DNA of 16,971 nt from Candidatus Uhrbacteria bacterium. GTDB taxonomy: Bacteria > Patescibacteriota > Patescibacteriia > UBA9934 > GWF2-40-263. Shown piece by piece: positions 6,453 to 12,211 of the stretch. The notes under the pieces are model-generated. The model saw only the letters and a list, made by a program, of their open reading frames with translations. It was not told where the DNA came from and ran no database searches. Each line of letters begins with the position of its first letter. Position 1 is the stretch's first letter. Location of the stretch: assembly GCA_018700535.1 (NCBI GenBank), contig JABITQ010000020.1, forward strand, positions 1 through 16,971, given 5' to 3'. Both the position numbers and the translations under genes were made by a program.

Positions 6453-7145
6453 TTATCCCATCTCGTATCGTCGCAACCACTCGTACAAAGGTCCGATCGT
6501 GAACCCGACAACGCCGGCCCAGAGGATTTCTTCTAATGGCACGCCACCAACAAAGAAGATCGATACACTCTCTTGCCAAAGCGATGCTGCTCCAGCGGGG
6601 AAGAGTCGGAAGAAGAGTAATTGCTCTACTAGGAACACGAGGCTTGCTGTGAGGATTCCTGAGAACAATGCATCAAGCAGAAGGTCTTGGCGATCTGCAA
6701 TGATGTACACACCAATGAACAGACCTGCAATGATCAACGCTTGGATCGATGCCATGGCGAATACGTGGACGAGGACGAGGGAGATTAAAGCCCAGAGTCC
6801 GAGCACCATAATGAGGTGCGTAAGCAAGTGCGCGGAAGGGTCGGGGATGACAATGCGATCACCTTTAATTTTGTGAAGCCGTTTTCCAAATGCGACTTGG
6901 TAGATGACTGCGGCAATCCCGAAGAGGGAAAAGATGAAGATAAAATCTTCAATACCGATTGTGGCTGCAGACTCAGCAATGATGCTTCGGTAATCCTGCG
7001 ACGCAACCAGGAGCACACCAGGTGTTACAACGACACCAACGATACTCATAATGATTTGCTCACGGCGTGTGTTGGATGATGCAAGTAGAATGGCGAGCCA
7101 TACAACAAACATGACAAGCGAAGTGATAAGAAATCCCATATACAT
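6453..7145 (-). CDS. Polytopic membrane protein resembling lycopene-cyclase-domain proteins
   Basis: The 230-aa protein is hydrophobic throughout, with six or seven likely membrane segments (for example 5-24, 30-48, 63-82, 110-135, 137-150, 157-178, 193-215). Two motifs recall the CarR/CrtY-type lycopene cyclase domain: IGIEDFIFIFSLFGIAAV in the first half and FFVGGVPLEEILWAGV in the second, with the paired Glu of PxEE. Proteins like this occur in Patescibacteria-type genomes, but no other carotenoid gene is visible here, so a true cyclase role is doubtful. Starts at 7145 and 7139 (Met3) are possible. TAGAAT (complement of 7148-7153) lies 8 nt before Met3, the same spacing as at other apparently leaderless genes, which favours Met3. 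Membrane location is certain, function is not. Confidence 0.65.
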   Translation of the reverse strand: MYMGFLITSLVMFVVWLAILLASSNTRREQIIMSIVGVVVTPGVLLVASQDYRSIIAESAATIGIEDFIFIFSLFGIAAVIYQVAFGKRLHKIKGDRIVIPDPSAHLLTHLIMVLGLWALISLVLVHVFAMASIQALIIAGLFIGVYIIADRQDLLLDALFSGILTASLVFLVEQLLFFRLFPAGAASLWQESVSIFFVGGVPLEEILWAGVVGFTIGPLYEWLRRYEMG

Positions 7146-7162
7146 CTATTCTACACCAACCA

Positions 7163-7191
7163 TTGACAATCTGCTACGAAAAATCTAGGGT
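7163..7191 (+). promoter_or_regulatory. Promoter of the structured RNA upstream of ribE
   Basis: Perfect TTGACA (7163-7168), exactly 17 bp, then TAGGGT (7186-7191). Predicted transcription start is about 7198-7200, just ahead of the first stem of the RNA. Confidence 0.65.
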
Positions 7192-7198
7192 TTAAGTA

Positions 7199-7506
7199 CG
7201 TCCGTTTATGCTCCGGGGGGTGCTAGCATGCGTCATTGATGCACGATGCGTCTGACTTGTGTCTGGTTCCCATGGCCCGCCAAGACCCCGGAGCACCTCT
7301 TCCTGTCTACATGCAAGTTGTCGCGCCCTTCCACGGCGTCGCCCTCCTTAAAATGGCGCTGCATCTGTGTGTAGTCAGGAATACCTTCTGTCCCACCCAT
7401 CGGAGTACTGCTTACGACACTTCGTCGTTAGTAGTGAGGCCGACACCTTGATGTCTGATGGGTGGGGCAACCCTCTATATAACCTTGAGCGTGCTGCTCG
7501 AGGTTA
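7199..7506 (+). ncRNA. Structured RNA of about 300 nt before ribE, class unknown
   Basis: Between a promoter and a terminator lie about 300 nt that fold into three domains. Domain 1: TGCTCCGGGG (7209-7218) with CCCCGGAGCA (7286-7295), perfect 10 bp, enclosing the hairpin TGCGTC-ATT-GATGCA. Domain 2: CTACA (7307-7311) with TGTAG (7370-7374), TGCA/TGCA (7312-7315, 7360-7363) and GCGCC/GGCGC (7323-7327, 7355-7359). Domain 3: CCCACCCATC (7392-7401) with GATGGGTGGG (7457-7466), perfect 10 bp, enclosing a 12-bp near-perfect hairpin (7407-7418 with 7424-7435) and GACA-CCTTGA-TGTC. I see no FMN riboswitch, tmRNA, SRP, 6S or RNase P signatures. It may be a trans-acting RNA or a long leader controlling ribE; ribE has no clear promoter of its own. 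Confidence 0.65.
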
Positions 7507-7514
7507 TTTTGTTT
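7479..7514 (+). terminator. Intrinsic terminator of the structured RNA / possible ribE attenuator
   Basis: ATAACCTTGAGC (7479-7490) pairs with GCTCGAGGTTAT (7496-7507), 12 bp with one G-U, loop GTGCT, then TTTTGTTT. The ribE ATG is 36 nt further, so any transcript reaching ribE from the promoter at 7163 must read through this stem. Confidence 0.85.
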
Positions 7515-7549
7515 ACAAGATTGTTTTGATGCGGCAAGCTATCTCTATT

Positions 7550-8164
7550 ATGTATACAGGAATTATCCAAGCGCTTTGCCCGGTTACAACTCTTGAAGAC
7601 AAGCCTGGTCTTAAGTCATTTGTTATTGAGTTGCCACCACAACTTACGACCGGTCTTCAGTTAGGTGCCAGTGTGTCGATTGATGGTGTGTGCTTTACCG
7701 TCACAACAATCGACGGTCAGCTTGTGGGCTTTGATGCCATGCAAGAGACACTTGAGACAACAACGATCGGATCGCTTAAGCAGGGAGATTCGGTAAACAT
7801 CGAGCGCTCAGCAAAGATGGGGGATGAGATTGGTGGGCATCCAATGAGTGGTCATGTCTCGGCGATGGCGGAGATTGTTTTAATCAATGAGAGCGAGAAC
7901 AATAAGTCGATTACATTCAAGGTTGATCCTGAGTGGATGCGTTTTATTTTTTCAAAAGGATTCGTCGGGCTTGATGGGTTGAGCTTAACAGTCGTTGATG
8001 CGCAAAAAGATTCTGGGGAGTTCAAAGTTTTCTTTATTCCAGAGTCGCTCAAGCTAACGAGATTTGGATCTAAGCAAGTCAGTGATTTTGTTAACGTTGA
8101 GATTGATCCGCAGACTCAGGTGATTGTTGAGACGGTTGAGCGGGTGATGGCTGAGCGTGGTTGA
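7550..8164 (+). CDS. ribE: Riboflavin synthase
   Basis: The 204-aa protein is riboflavin synthase (EC 2.5.1.9), which dismutates two 6,7-dimethyl-8-ribityllumazines into riboflavin and a pyrimidinedione. It shows both lumazine-binding barrels: barrel 1 begins MYTGIIQ and holds GASVSIDGVCFTVTTI with the conserved Cys, then GGHPMSGHVS (family GGHxxxGHVD); barrel 2 holds KGFVGLDGLSLTVVD. Length matches the family. The ATG at 7550 is chosen from the MYTGII start; the frame stays open upstream to 7367 but that part overlaps the structured RNA. No Shine-Dalgarno site is present. RibH, making the substrate, is 2 kb downstream, separated by two unknown transcription units. The stop codon overlaps the -35 of the first of these. 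Confidence 0.95.
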   Translation: MYTGIIQALCPVTTLEDKPGLKSFVIELPPQLTTGLQLGASVSIDGVCFTVTTIDGQLVGFDAMQETLETTTIGSLKQGDSVNIERSAKMGDEIGGHPMSGHVSAMAEIVLINESENNKSITFKVDPEWMRFIFSKGFVGLDGLSLTVVDAQKDSGEFKVFFIPESLKLTRFGSKQVSDFVNVEIDPQTQVIVETVERVMAERG

Positions 8165-8189
8165 CGCTCGGGGTAAAGATGACTAAGTT
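8161..8189 (+). promoter_or_regulatory. Promoter of unit A, overlapping the ribE stop
   Basis: TTGACG (8161-8166), 17-bp spacer, TAAGTT (8184-8189). Both hexamers and the spacing are identical in unit B at 9158-9186 although the spacers differ, which supports a functional promoter. The TGA of ribE is inside the -35. Confidence 0.7.
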
Positions 8190-8200
8190 TCTGTCTTCTA

Positions 8201-8228
8201 CAAAGCGATCAGTTGGTTGATCGCTTTG
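8201..8228 (+). promoter_or_regulatory. Leader hairpin of unit A
   Basis: CAAAGCGATCA (8201-8211) and TGATCGCTTTG (8218-8228) form a perfect 11-bp stem with a GTTGGT loop, ending eight bases before the Shine-Dalgarno AAGGAG (8237-8242). The same place in unit B folds likewise with one mismatch and two wobbles. Confidence 0.7.
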
Positions 8229-8248
8229 TCGAGGAAAAGGAGCTTGCA

Positions 8249-9112
8249 ATGGTGTTCGTGACGTTGAAAATTGTTCTTCCAGAGGGTGGTTCGGAAGGTG
8301 AGCATGCATGGGTGCTTACCAAACTCGAGAGAGAGTTCACTCCTCGTAGGTGGTTTACTCGGCGTATTTCAGACGATTGTTTGAGCGTGTTCTGTCAGTC
8401 TATGGCTGATGCGCTGGGGTTGTTCAGGTTCATGACTGCCATGGAAGAGGTGAGTCAGGATGGCACACCAAATACCAGCCTTGGGGTTGTGTTCCTGCAC
8501 GAACGAGTAGATCTGTCCTTGATGAGTTCGCCTAAGGTGAAGGTTCTAAAACCTGAGTTGCAGATCAGCTTCAGCTTCGAGAATGGTCTCACTGATGACT
8601 TGATGGTGCTGGCAGGTTGTCATGAGCGTGTTCGTGTGGAGCTTGCGATTGGGCATACGGTGTTGGTGACAAATCCTTCAATACGTCGTTCCACGTTGTT
8701 CAATGTGGCGTCGATACGCAGAGTCTATTCGGAAACGGCTATCAAGCAGCTTGGTGGCACTGACTGGCTTTTTGCACCCGATGAAGAACGTGTGCTCGCA
8801 GTGATCTTCTACGCACAAGCTCTTACGAGCCTGGGTCGATTCAAGGAGGCGAATTTCCTTCTTGAGAAAGAGATTCGGAGAGCTGAGACGGGGCAACTGT
8901 TTTGGCTTGCGCTCTCCTTGGTAAAAGAGCAGGTCCGTCTTCAAGAATATGATTGTGTGTCGAGAGAAGTTATGAAAGACTTCGAAAGCACGCCAGTGCG
9001 TGTGATCGCTCGAGACTCAGTTTTGGGTGAGGTTATATGCGAGTTGGTGAAAGCATGCGATGAACTCAGTGATGTCACCAACCTTGAGCAATCTTTGCAC
9101 CCCCGACCTTAG
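8249..9112 (+). CDS. Unknown 287-aa protein, paralogue A of a tandem pair
   Basis: I do not recognise the family. The product and its neighbour at 9247 share a framework: MVFVTLKIVLPEG versus MVYVMLTIVVPVG at the start, LHERVDLSLMSS, PELQISFSFENG, LAGCHERVRVEL, GTDWLFAPDEERVLAVIFYA, and RVIARDSVLGEVICELV near the end; overall identity looks near 40%. The N-terminal half appears strand-rich; the segment FYAQALTSLGRFKEANFLLE followed by KEIRRA reads like a TPR-type helical hairpin. No signal peptide or membrane segment is seen. ATG 8249 is chosen over an in-frame upstream GTG (8213) because AAGGAG lies 6 nt before it and it matches the start of paralogue B. It stands as its own promoter-to-terminator unit between ribE and ribH. 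Confidence 0.8.
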   Translation: MVFVTLKIVLPEGGSEGEHAWVLTKLEREFTPRRWFTRRISDDCLSVFCQSMADALGLFRFMTAMEEVSQDGTPNTSLGVVFLHERVDLSLMSSPKVKVLKPELQISFSFENGLTDDLMVLAGCHERVRVELAIGHTVLVTNPSIRRSTLFNVASIRRVYSETAIKQLGGTDWLFAPDEERVLAVIFYAQALTSLGRFKEANFLLEKEIRRAETGQLFWLALSLVKEQVRLQEYDCVSREVMKDFESTPVRVIARDSVLGEVICELVKACDELSDVTNLEQSLHPRP

Positions 9113-9118
9113 CGAAAC

Positions 9119-9160
9119 GCACCAACCGGATTCAATACGTTGAGTCCGGTTTTATGTTTG
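9119..9160 (+). repeat. 42-bp direct repeat, copy 1
   Basis: Identical to 10104-10145. It begins just behind the coding region, includes the terminator hairpin, and ends with TTTG, which supplies the first bases of the next unit's -35 hexamer. Confidence 0.92.
9124..9160 (+). terminator. Terminator of unit A (identical to that of unit B)
   Basis: AACCGGATTCAA (9124-9135) pairs with TTGAGTCCGGTT (9140-9151), 12 bp with one G-U and a TACG loop, followed by TTATGTTTG. The 42 bases 9119-9160 recur without change at 10104-10145. Confidence 0.9.
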
Positions 9161-9186
9161 ACGTGTGGGGTAAACATGTTTAAGTT
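9158..9186 (+). promoter_or_regulatory. Promoter of unit B
   Basis: TTGACG (9158-9163), 17-bp spacer, TAAGTT (9181-9186), same hexamers and spacing as unit A. It starts inside the tail of the unit A terminator, so the two units abut without extra DNA. Confidence 0.7.
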
Positions 9187-9197
9187 TCTGTCTTCGA

Positions 9198-9225
9198 TAA
9201 AGAGATCAACTGATTGATTGCTTTG
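9198..9225 (+). promoter_or_regulatory. Leader hairpin of unit B
   Basis: TAAAGAGATCA (9198-9208) pairs with TGATTGCTTTG (9215-9225) around ACTGAT: nine Watson-Crick or wobble pairs plus a T-G end pair and one A-G mismatch. It sits before the AGAGGAG ribosome site (9233-9239) as in unit A. Confidence 0.55.
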
Positions 9226-9246
9226 TCGAGGCAGAGGAGTTGAAGA

Positions 9247-10104
9247 ATGGTTTATGTAATGCTGACGATTGTGGTTCCGGTTGGTGAACAGATCTATGCG
9301 TACAGGTTTAGCTTAGGAGATATCCAAGAGTATCTCATCGGGGTGGTTGATCACCTCGAACAGAGTTGGTTTACTTACTTTGGTACGGATTGTCCCTGCA
9401 TGAGCATTCGTTGCGAATCAGCAGAGGATGCAGCGACTCTTGTTCAAATCATTCTTGCAAGTGAGCTTCGTCCGCCGCCCAAGGTTTTCTCTTTGCATGA
9501 CCGAGTGAGCTTGTCGCTGACCAACTCGCTCGTGAGAGAGGTTGCTGAGCCTGAGCTTTGGGTCAGCTGCACTCTTGAAAATGAAGGTGTTGCAGAACCT
9601 TTGTTGATCGCAGGTTGTAATGAGCGTGCTGGTGTTCAGTTGGAGAGGGGTAACTGGGTGACATTTTCAGAGTGTCGCGCTGTTCTGTTCGAGGCTGCAC
9701 AGACTCGATTGTCAGAGCCTGAACGCACACTCAATTTGATTGGAACCACCGATTGGTTTCAAGCTTCTGCTCAAGAATGCTTGATCGCAACCATTTTCTA
9801 CGCACAAACACTCATGGTCCTCGGTCAATTCGCGGATGCAATAATTCTTCTCGAGAGAGAAATTGCAAAAGCTGGGGTGGAGAACCTGCATGTGCTCGCA
9901 CTCATTTTGACAAAAAATCAGGTGCGCCTTCGGCAATTGTTGACAGGCGAGATGATCGTGTCTGGAGTTGGGTGTCACAACACGTTGGAACGCAGGATTG
10001 CCAGAGATTCAATCTTGGGCGAAATGATTGTTGAAATATTTCAATCGCCAGGTGATCATCGGGAGCTTGTGAGTCTTGTGTCTCTGTTAGAAGACCACTC
10101 ATAG
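9247..10104 (+). CDS. Unknown 285-aa protein, paralogue B of a tandem pair
   Basis: A diverged paralogue of the protein at 8249, sharing the order of motifs (LHDRVSLSL, PELWVSCTLENEG, LIAGCNERAGVQLERG, GTTDWFQASAQE, FYAQTLMVLGQFADAIILLE, IARDSILGEMIVEI) but differing strongly at 15-75 and 215-240. Family unknown; probably cytoplasmic, with a strand-rich first half and a TPR-like helical pair at about 180-215. The ATG has AGAGGAG 7 nt upstream. Flanking control sequences are far better conserved between the two units than the proteins are, which suggests either purifying selection or gene conversion on the control elements and diversification of the product. Confidence 0.8.
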   Translation: MVYVMLTIVVPVGEQIYAYRFSLGDIQEYLIGVVDHLEQSWFTYFGTDCPCMSIRCESAEDAATLVQIILASELRPPPKVFSLHDRVSLSLTNSLVREVAEPELWVSCTLENEGVAEPLLIAGCNERAGVQLERGNWVTFSECRAVLFEAAQTRLSEPERTLNLIGTTDWFQASAQECLIATIFYAQTLMVLGQFADAIILLEREIAKAGVENLHVLALILTKNQVRLRQLLTGEMIVSGVGCHNTLERRIARDSILGEMIVEIFQSPGDHRELVSLVSLLEDHS

Positions 10105-10145
10105 CACCAACCGGATTCAATACGTTGAGTCCGGTTTTATGTTTG
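10104..10145 (+). repeat. 42-bp direct repeat, copy 2, with terminator of unit B
   Basis: Same 42 bases as 9119-9160. The hairpin is 10109-10120 with 10125-10136. Its first base is the last base of the paralogue B stop codon and its last four bases (TTTG) open the -35-like element of ribH. Confidence 0.92.
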
Positions 10146-10171
10146 CGCCTCTCTCCCGAACCCCGTACCAT
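10143..10171 (+). promoter_or_regulatory. Likely promoter of a leaderless ribH transcript
   Basis: TTGCGC (10143-10148), 17-bp spacer, TACCAT (10166-10171), with only 8 nt to the ribH ATG and no Shine-Dalgarno site. Transcription would start at or next to the ATG. Hexamers match consensus only partly. Confidence 0.45.
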
Positions 10172-10179
10172 ATTTTTAT

Positions 10180-10584
10180 ATGGCAAACACAAAAAATATC
10201 GCGATCGTTTTAGGATCATTTCACAAAGCGGAGGTTACACGCATGCTCGAGGCGGCGCGTGAAGAAGCGGCTAGTCTTGGTTTGAATATTGTTGAAGAGG
10301 TTTGGGTGATGGGCTCGATCGAGAAACCTCTTGCGCTTAAGAGGTTGTTGATGCGCGATGATGTGCACGGAGCATGTGCGCTTGGGATTATTGAGAAGGG
10401 GCAGACTCAGCATGGGTTTGTGATGGGGCAGGTTGTGTACGATGCGATCATTCAGCTACAGCTTGAATTCATGAAACCGATCGGGCTTGGGATTTTAGGC
10501 CCTGGAATTGTTCCAGATCAGATTGAGCCACGACTTATTGGGTACGCTAAAAAAGCCGTGCAGGCGTGTAGTGAAATGCTATGA
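10180..10584 (+). CDS. ribH: 6,7-dimethyl-8-ribityllumazine synthase
   Basis: The 134-aa protein is lumazine synthase (EC 2.5.1.78), condensing 5-amino-6-ribitylamino-uracil with 3,4-dihydroxy-2-butanone 4-phosphate to form the substrate of RibE. Visible family motifs: the N-terminal strand NIAIVLGSFHKAEVTRMLEA, GSIEKPLALKRLL (45-57), ALGIIEKGQTQHGFVMGQVV with catalytic His78, and KPIGLGILGPGIVPDQIEPR near the end. It is slightly shorter than typical RibH (about 150 aa). The ATG follows eight bases behind a -10-like hexamer and has no Shine-Dalgarno site. The stop overlaps the next start (ATGA, 10581-10584). No ribD or ribBA is present in the window. Confidence 0.93.
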   Translation: MANTKNIAIVLGSFHKAEVTRMLEAAREEAASLGLNIVEEVWVMGSIEKPLALKRLLMRDDVHGACALGIIEKGQTQHGFVMGQVVYDAIIQLQLEFMKPIGLGILGPGIVPDQIEPRLIGYAKKAVQACSEML

Positions 10585-11873
10585 AGAAAGAATTTTTAAT
10601 TGTTGGGAGTGTTTTTGTTGCGGCGGTGTTGGTTGTTGGTGGGGTGTATGTCTTTGCAGAGTTTAGTGAGGGGGAGCAAGAGGTTGTTGATGTTCGAGAG
10701 GAAGAAGATGTTCATGAAGAGCTGTCTCTCTCTGAGGATATTGAAGAAGATTTTAAAGAAGAGAGAATCGACGAAGAATTTTTTGATGAGGCTGGGGAGA
10801 ACGATCCGATGCGTGAACTATTTGAACGCCAGCGTGCATATACCGACACTGAGATTAGTGGAGACGTAACGTTTTCTACAAAGACCCTTTACGAGGACCC
10901 CGTCTCAGGTGCAAACATTTGGCTCTTTGCCGTGCCAGACGATACTGGTCGCGTCATCATGTCGACAGAGAAAGGTCAGGTGATCTACATGGCCGAGCTT
11001 GATCTTGAGAACCCAGGTGCAACTCCTGATTGGAAGCAGATGGTGAGCAAGTCTGAAATTGGCAACCAGGGAATCGCAGATCATTGGCATGTATTTGATC
11101 ACGGGTTTCACTATCTCGTCTTTTCGCAAACACAGGCCAACTCTGCGTACATGATGAAGGTGGATACTGATTTGAATCGTGTTGACCTCGAGCACATTGT
11201 CGACAACTATCCGCTTGATGAGAATGATGGGGCTTTGTATGCAAACAGCGAAGGTGGTGCGCGCTTGATCACGAACGATATGTTTTTGGTCGCCGAGCCA
11301 GCGGGTGTTACCGCAGGATTTTTCCTCCCTGGGATCGGTCACAAACTTTTCCGCGCTGACACAAACCTCGATGTATACGATGTCATGAATATCGGGGGAG
11401 GGGTGCTTAGTCATGGAAATGGATCAAGCGTTATTCCTGTAGACGGTGGATTCCATCTACTTGCATCAGATTCTATTACTGAGGTGACACAGAGTGGAGT
11501 GAGACTTCTGGCTTTTGATAAGGATTGGAATTTTGTCAGCGAGGACATGCTCGTCAATTTTGATCGTCAGTCTATTGGAATGGTGAGCGGAGTCTATCTT
11601 GATGATGGATCGTTGGTGATGCATGCAAGGACATCATTAGATGCCCCAGCGCGAGGGGCTCAGCCGTCGTTTGAAGATAAGGGGAATAGTGATGCCGGTG
11701 CTTTGATCGCTCGATACGTTTTTGACCCTGACCTCAACCTTGCATCAATCGACTTTATTTCAGATGAATCAAAACAGGCTTATCGTCCACACACAAGCTT
11801 GTTGGGAAATGCATTAATTGTTGGGTGGGATTATGTAGGAACGACTGTGTTGCGGATTGATGAGATTGAGTAG
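10581..11873 (+). CDS. Membrane-anchored extracytoplasmic protein of unknown function
   Basis: The 430-aa protein starts with a single membrane segment (about 4-27, FLIVGSVFVAAVLVVGGVYV) without a lipobox, so it is probably an N-terminal anchor. A strongly acidic linker (about 28-75) follows. The remainder (80-430) is rich in short strands with repeated patterns such as NIWLFAVPDDTGRVIMST, HWHVFDHGFHYLVFSQTQ, GGARLITNDMFLVAEP and SVIPVDGGFHLLASDS, compatible with a beta-propeller, but no named motif is recognised. Its ATG overlaps the ribH stop by 4 bases, so the two are translationally coupled and share a transcript. A link to flavin metabolism is possible from position only. Confidence 0.75.
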   Translation: MKKEFLIVGSVFVAAVLVVGGVYVFAEFSEGEQEVVDVREEEDVHEELSLSEDIEEDFKEERIDEEFFDEAGENDPMRELFERQRAYTDTEISGDVTFSTKTLYEDPVSGANIWLFAVPDDTGRVIMSTEKGQVIYMAELDLENPGATPDWKQMVSKSEIGNQGIADHWHVFDHGFHYLVFSQTQANSAYMMKVDTDLNRVDLEHIVDNYPLDENDGALYANSEGGARLITNDMFLVAEPAGVTAGFFLPGIGHKLFRADTNLDVYDVMNIGGGVLSHGNGSSVIPVDGGFHLLASDSITEVTQSGVRLLAFDKDWNFVSEDMLVNFDRQSIGMVSGVYLDDGSLVMHARTSLDAPARGAQPSFEDKGNSDAGALIARYVFDPDLNLASIDFISDESKQAYRPHTSLLGNALIVGWDYVGTTVLRIDEIE

Positions 11874-11915
11874 TTGACTAAGAAGCTGTATAAATTAGTA
11901 AAAAATGACGCAGAA

Positions 11916-11953
11916 CCGCCAATGGCACCCAAAGCCACGGCGGTTTTTGTTTA
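11916..11953 (+). terminator. Terminator of the ribH unit
   Basis: AACCGCC (11915-11921) pairs with GGCGGTT (11940-11946), with TGGC/GCCA nested inside, followed by TTTTGTTT. The gene-free stretch 11874-12211 contains this terminator, the next promoter and a leader hairpin; I see no gene in it. Confidence 0.85.
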
Positions 11954-12099
11954 TGAATAACAAAAAAATCTAAATCGATATATCCGTTATTTATTCAATT
12001 TTAGACCCAAAACAAAGGATTATTGTTTTGTAGGAAAATGACTTGGTATTTATTGAGTAAATTCCTTGAGTTTACGGGGTGTTTAGAGTGCATTTACCC

Positions 12100-12128
12100 T
12101 TGACAAATTGGCTAAAATCTGGCATTAT
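12100..12128 (+). promoter_or_regulatory. Promoter of the MopE-repeat gene
   Basis: TTGACA (12100-12105), 17-bp spacer, CATTAT (12123-12128); predicted 5' UTR about 77 nt. In the UTR, TTGCGC-AATGAT-GCGTAA (12174-12191) forms a small hairpin 9 nt before the AGGAGG ribosome site. Confidence 0.6.
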
Positions 12129-12211
12129 CTGTCAGTTGTAACAGGCGGGCACTGGGTCCGTTTTGTTCTTCACCTTGCGCAATGATGCGTAAATTCAAGT
12201 AGGAGGCAGTT

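Noticed and set aside
7199..7506. FMN riboswitch before ribE
   Set aside because: Position fits, but the highly conserved FMN-aptamer blocks are absent and the stems have a different layout.
7367..7549. N-terminal extension of ribE to 7367
   Set aside because: RibE proteins start at M(Y/F)TGII, and the extension covers the structured RNA and its terminator.
8213..8248. GTG 8213 as start of paralogue A
   Set aside because: It lies in the leader hairpin; ATG 8249 has a proper ribosome site and aligns with the start of paralogue B.
9119..10145. Integron gene-cassette array with attC sites
   Set aside because: The 42-bp repeats lack the RYYYAAC and GTTRRRY core sites, and their hairpin with T-rich tail is explained as a terminator. 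No integrase is present.
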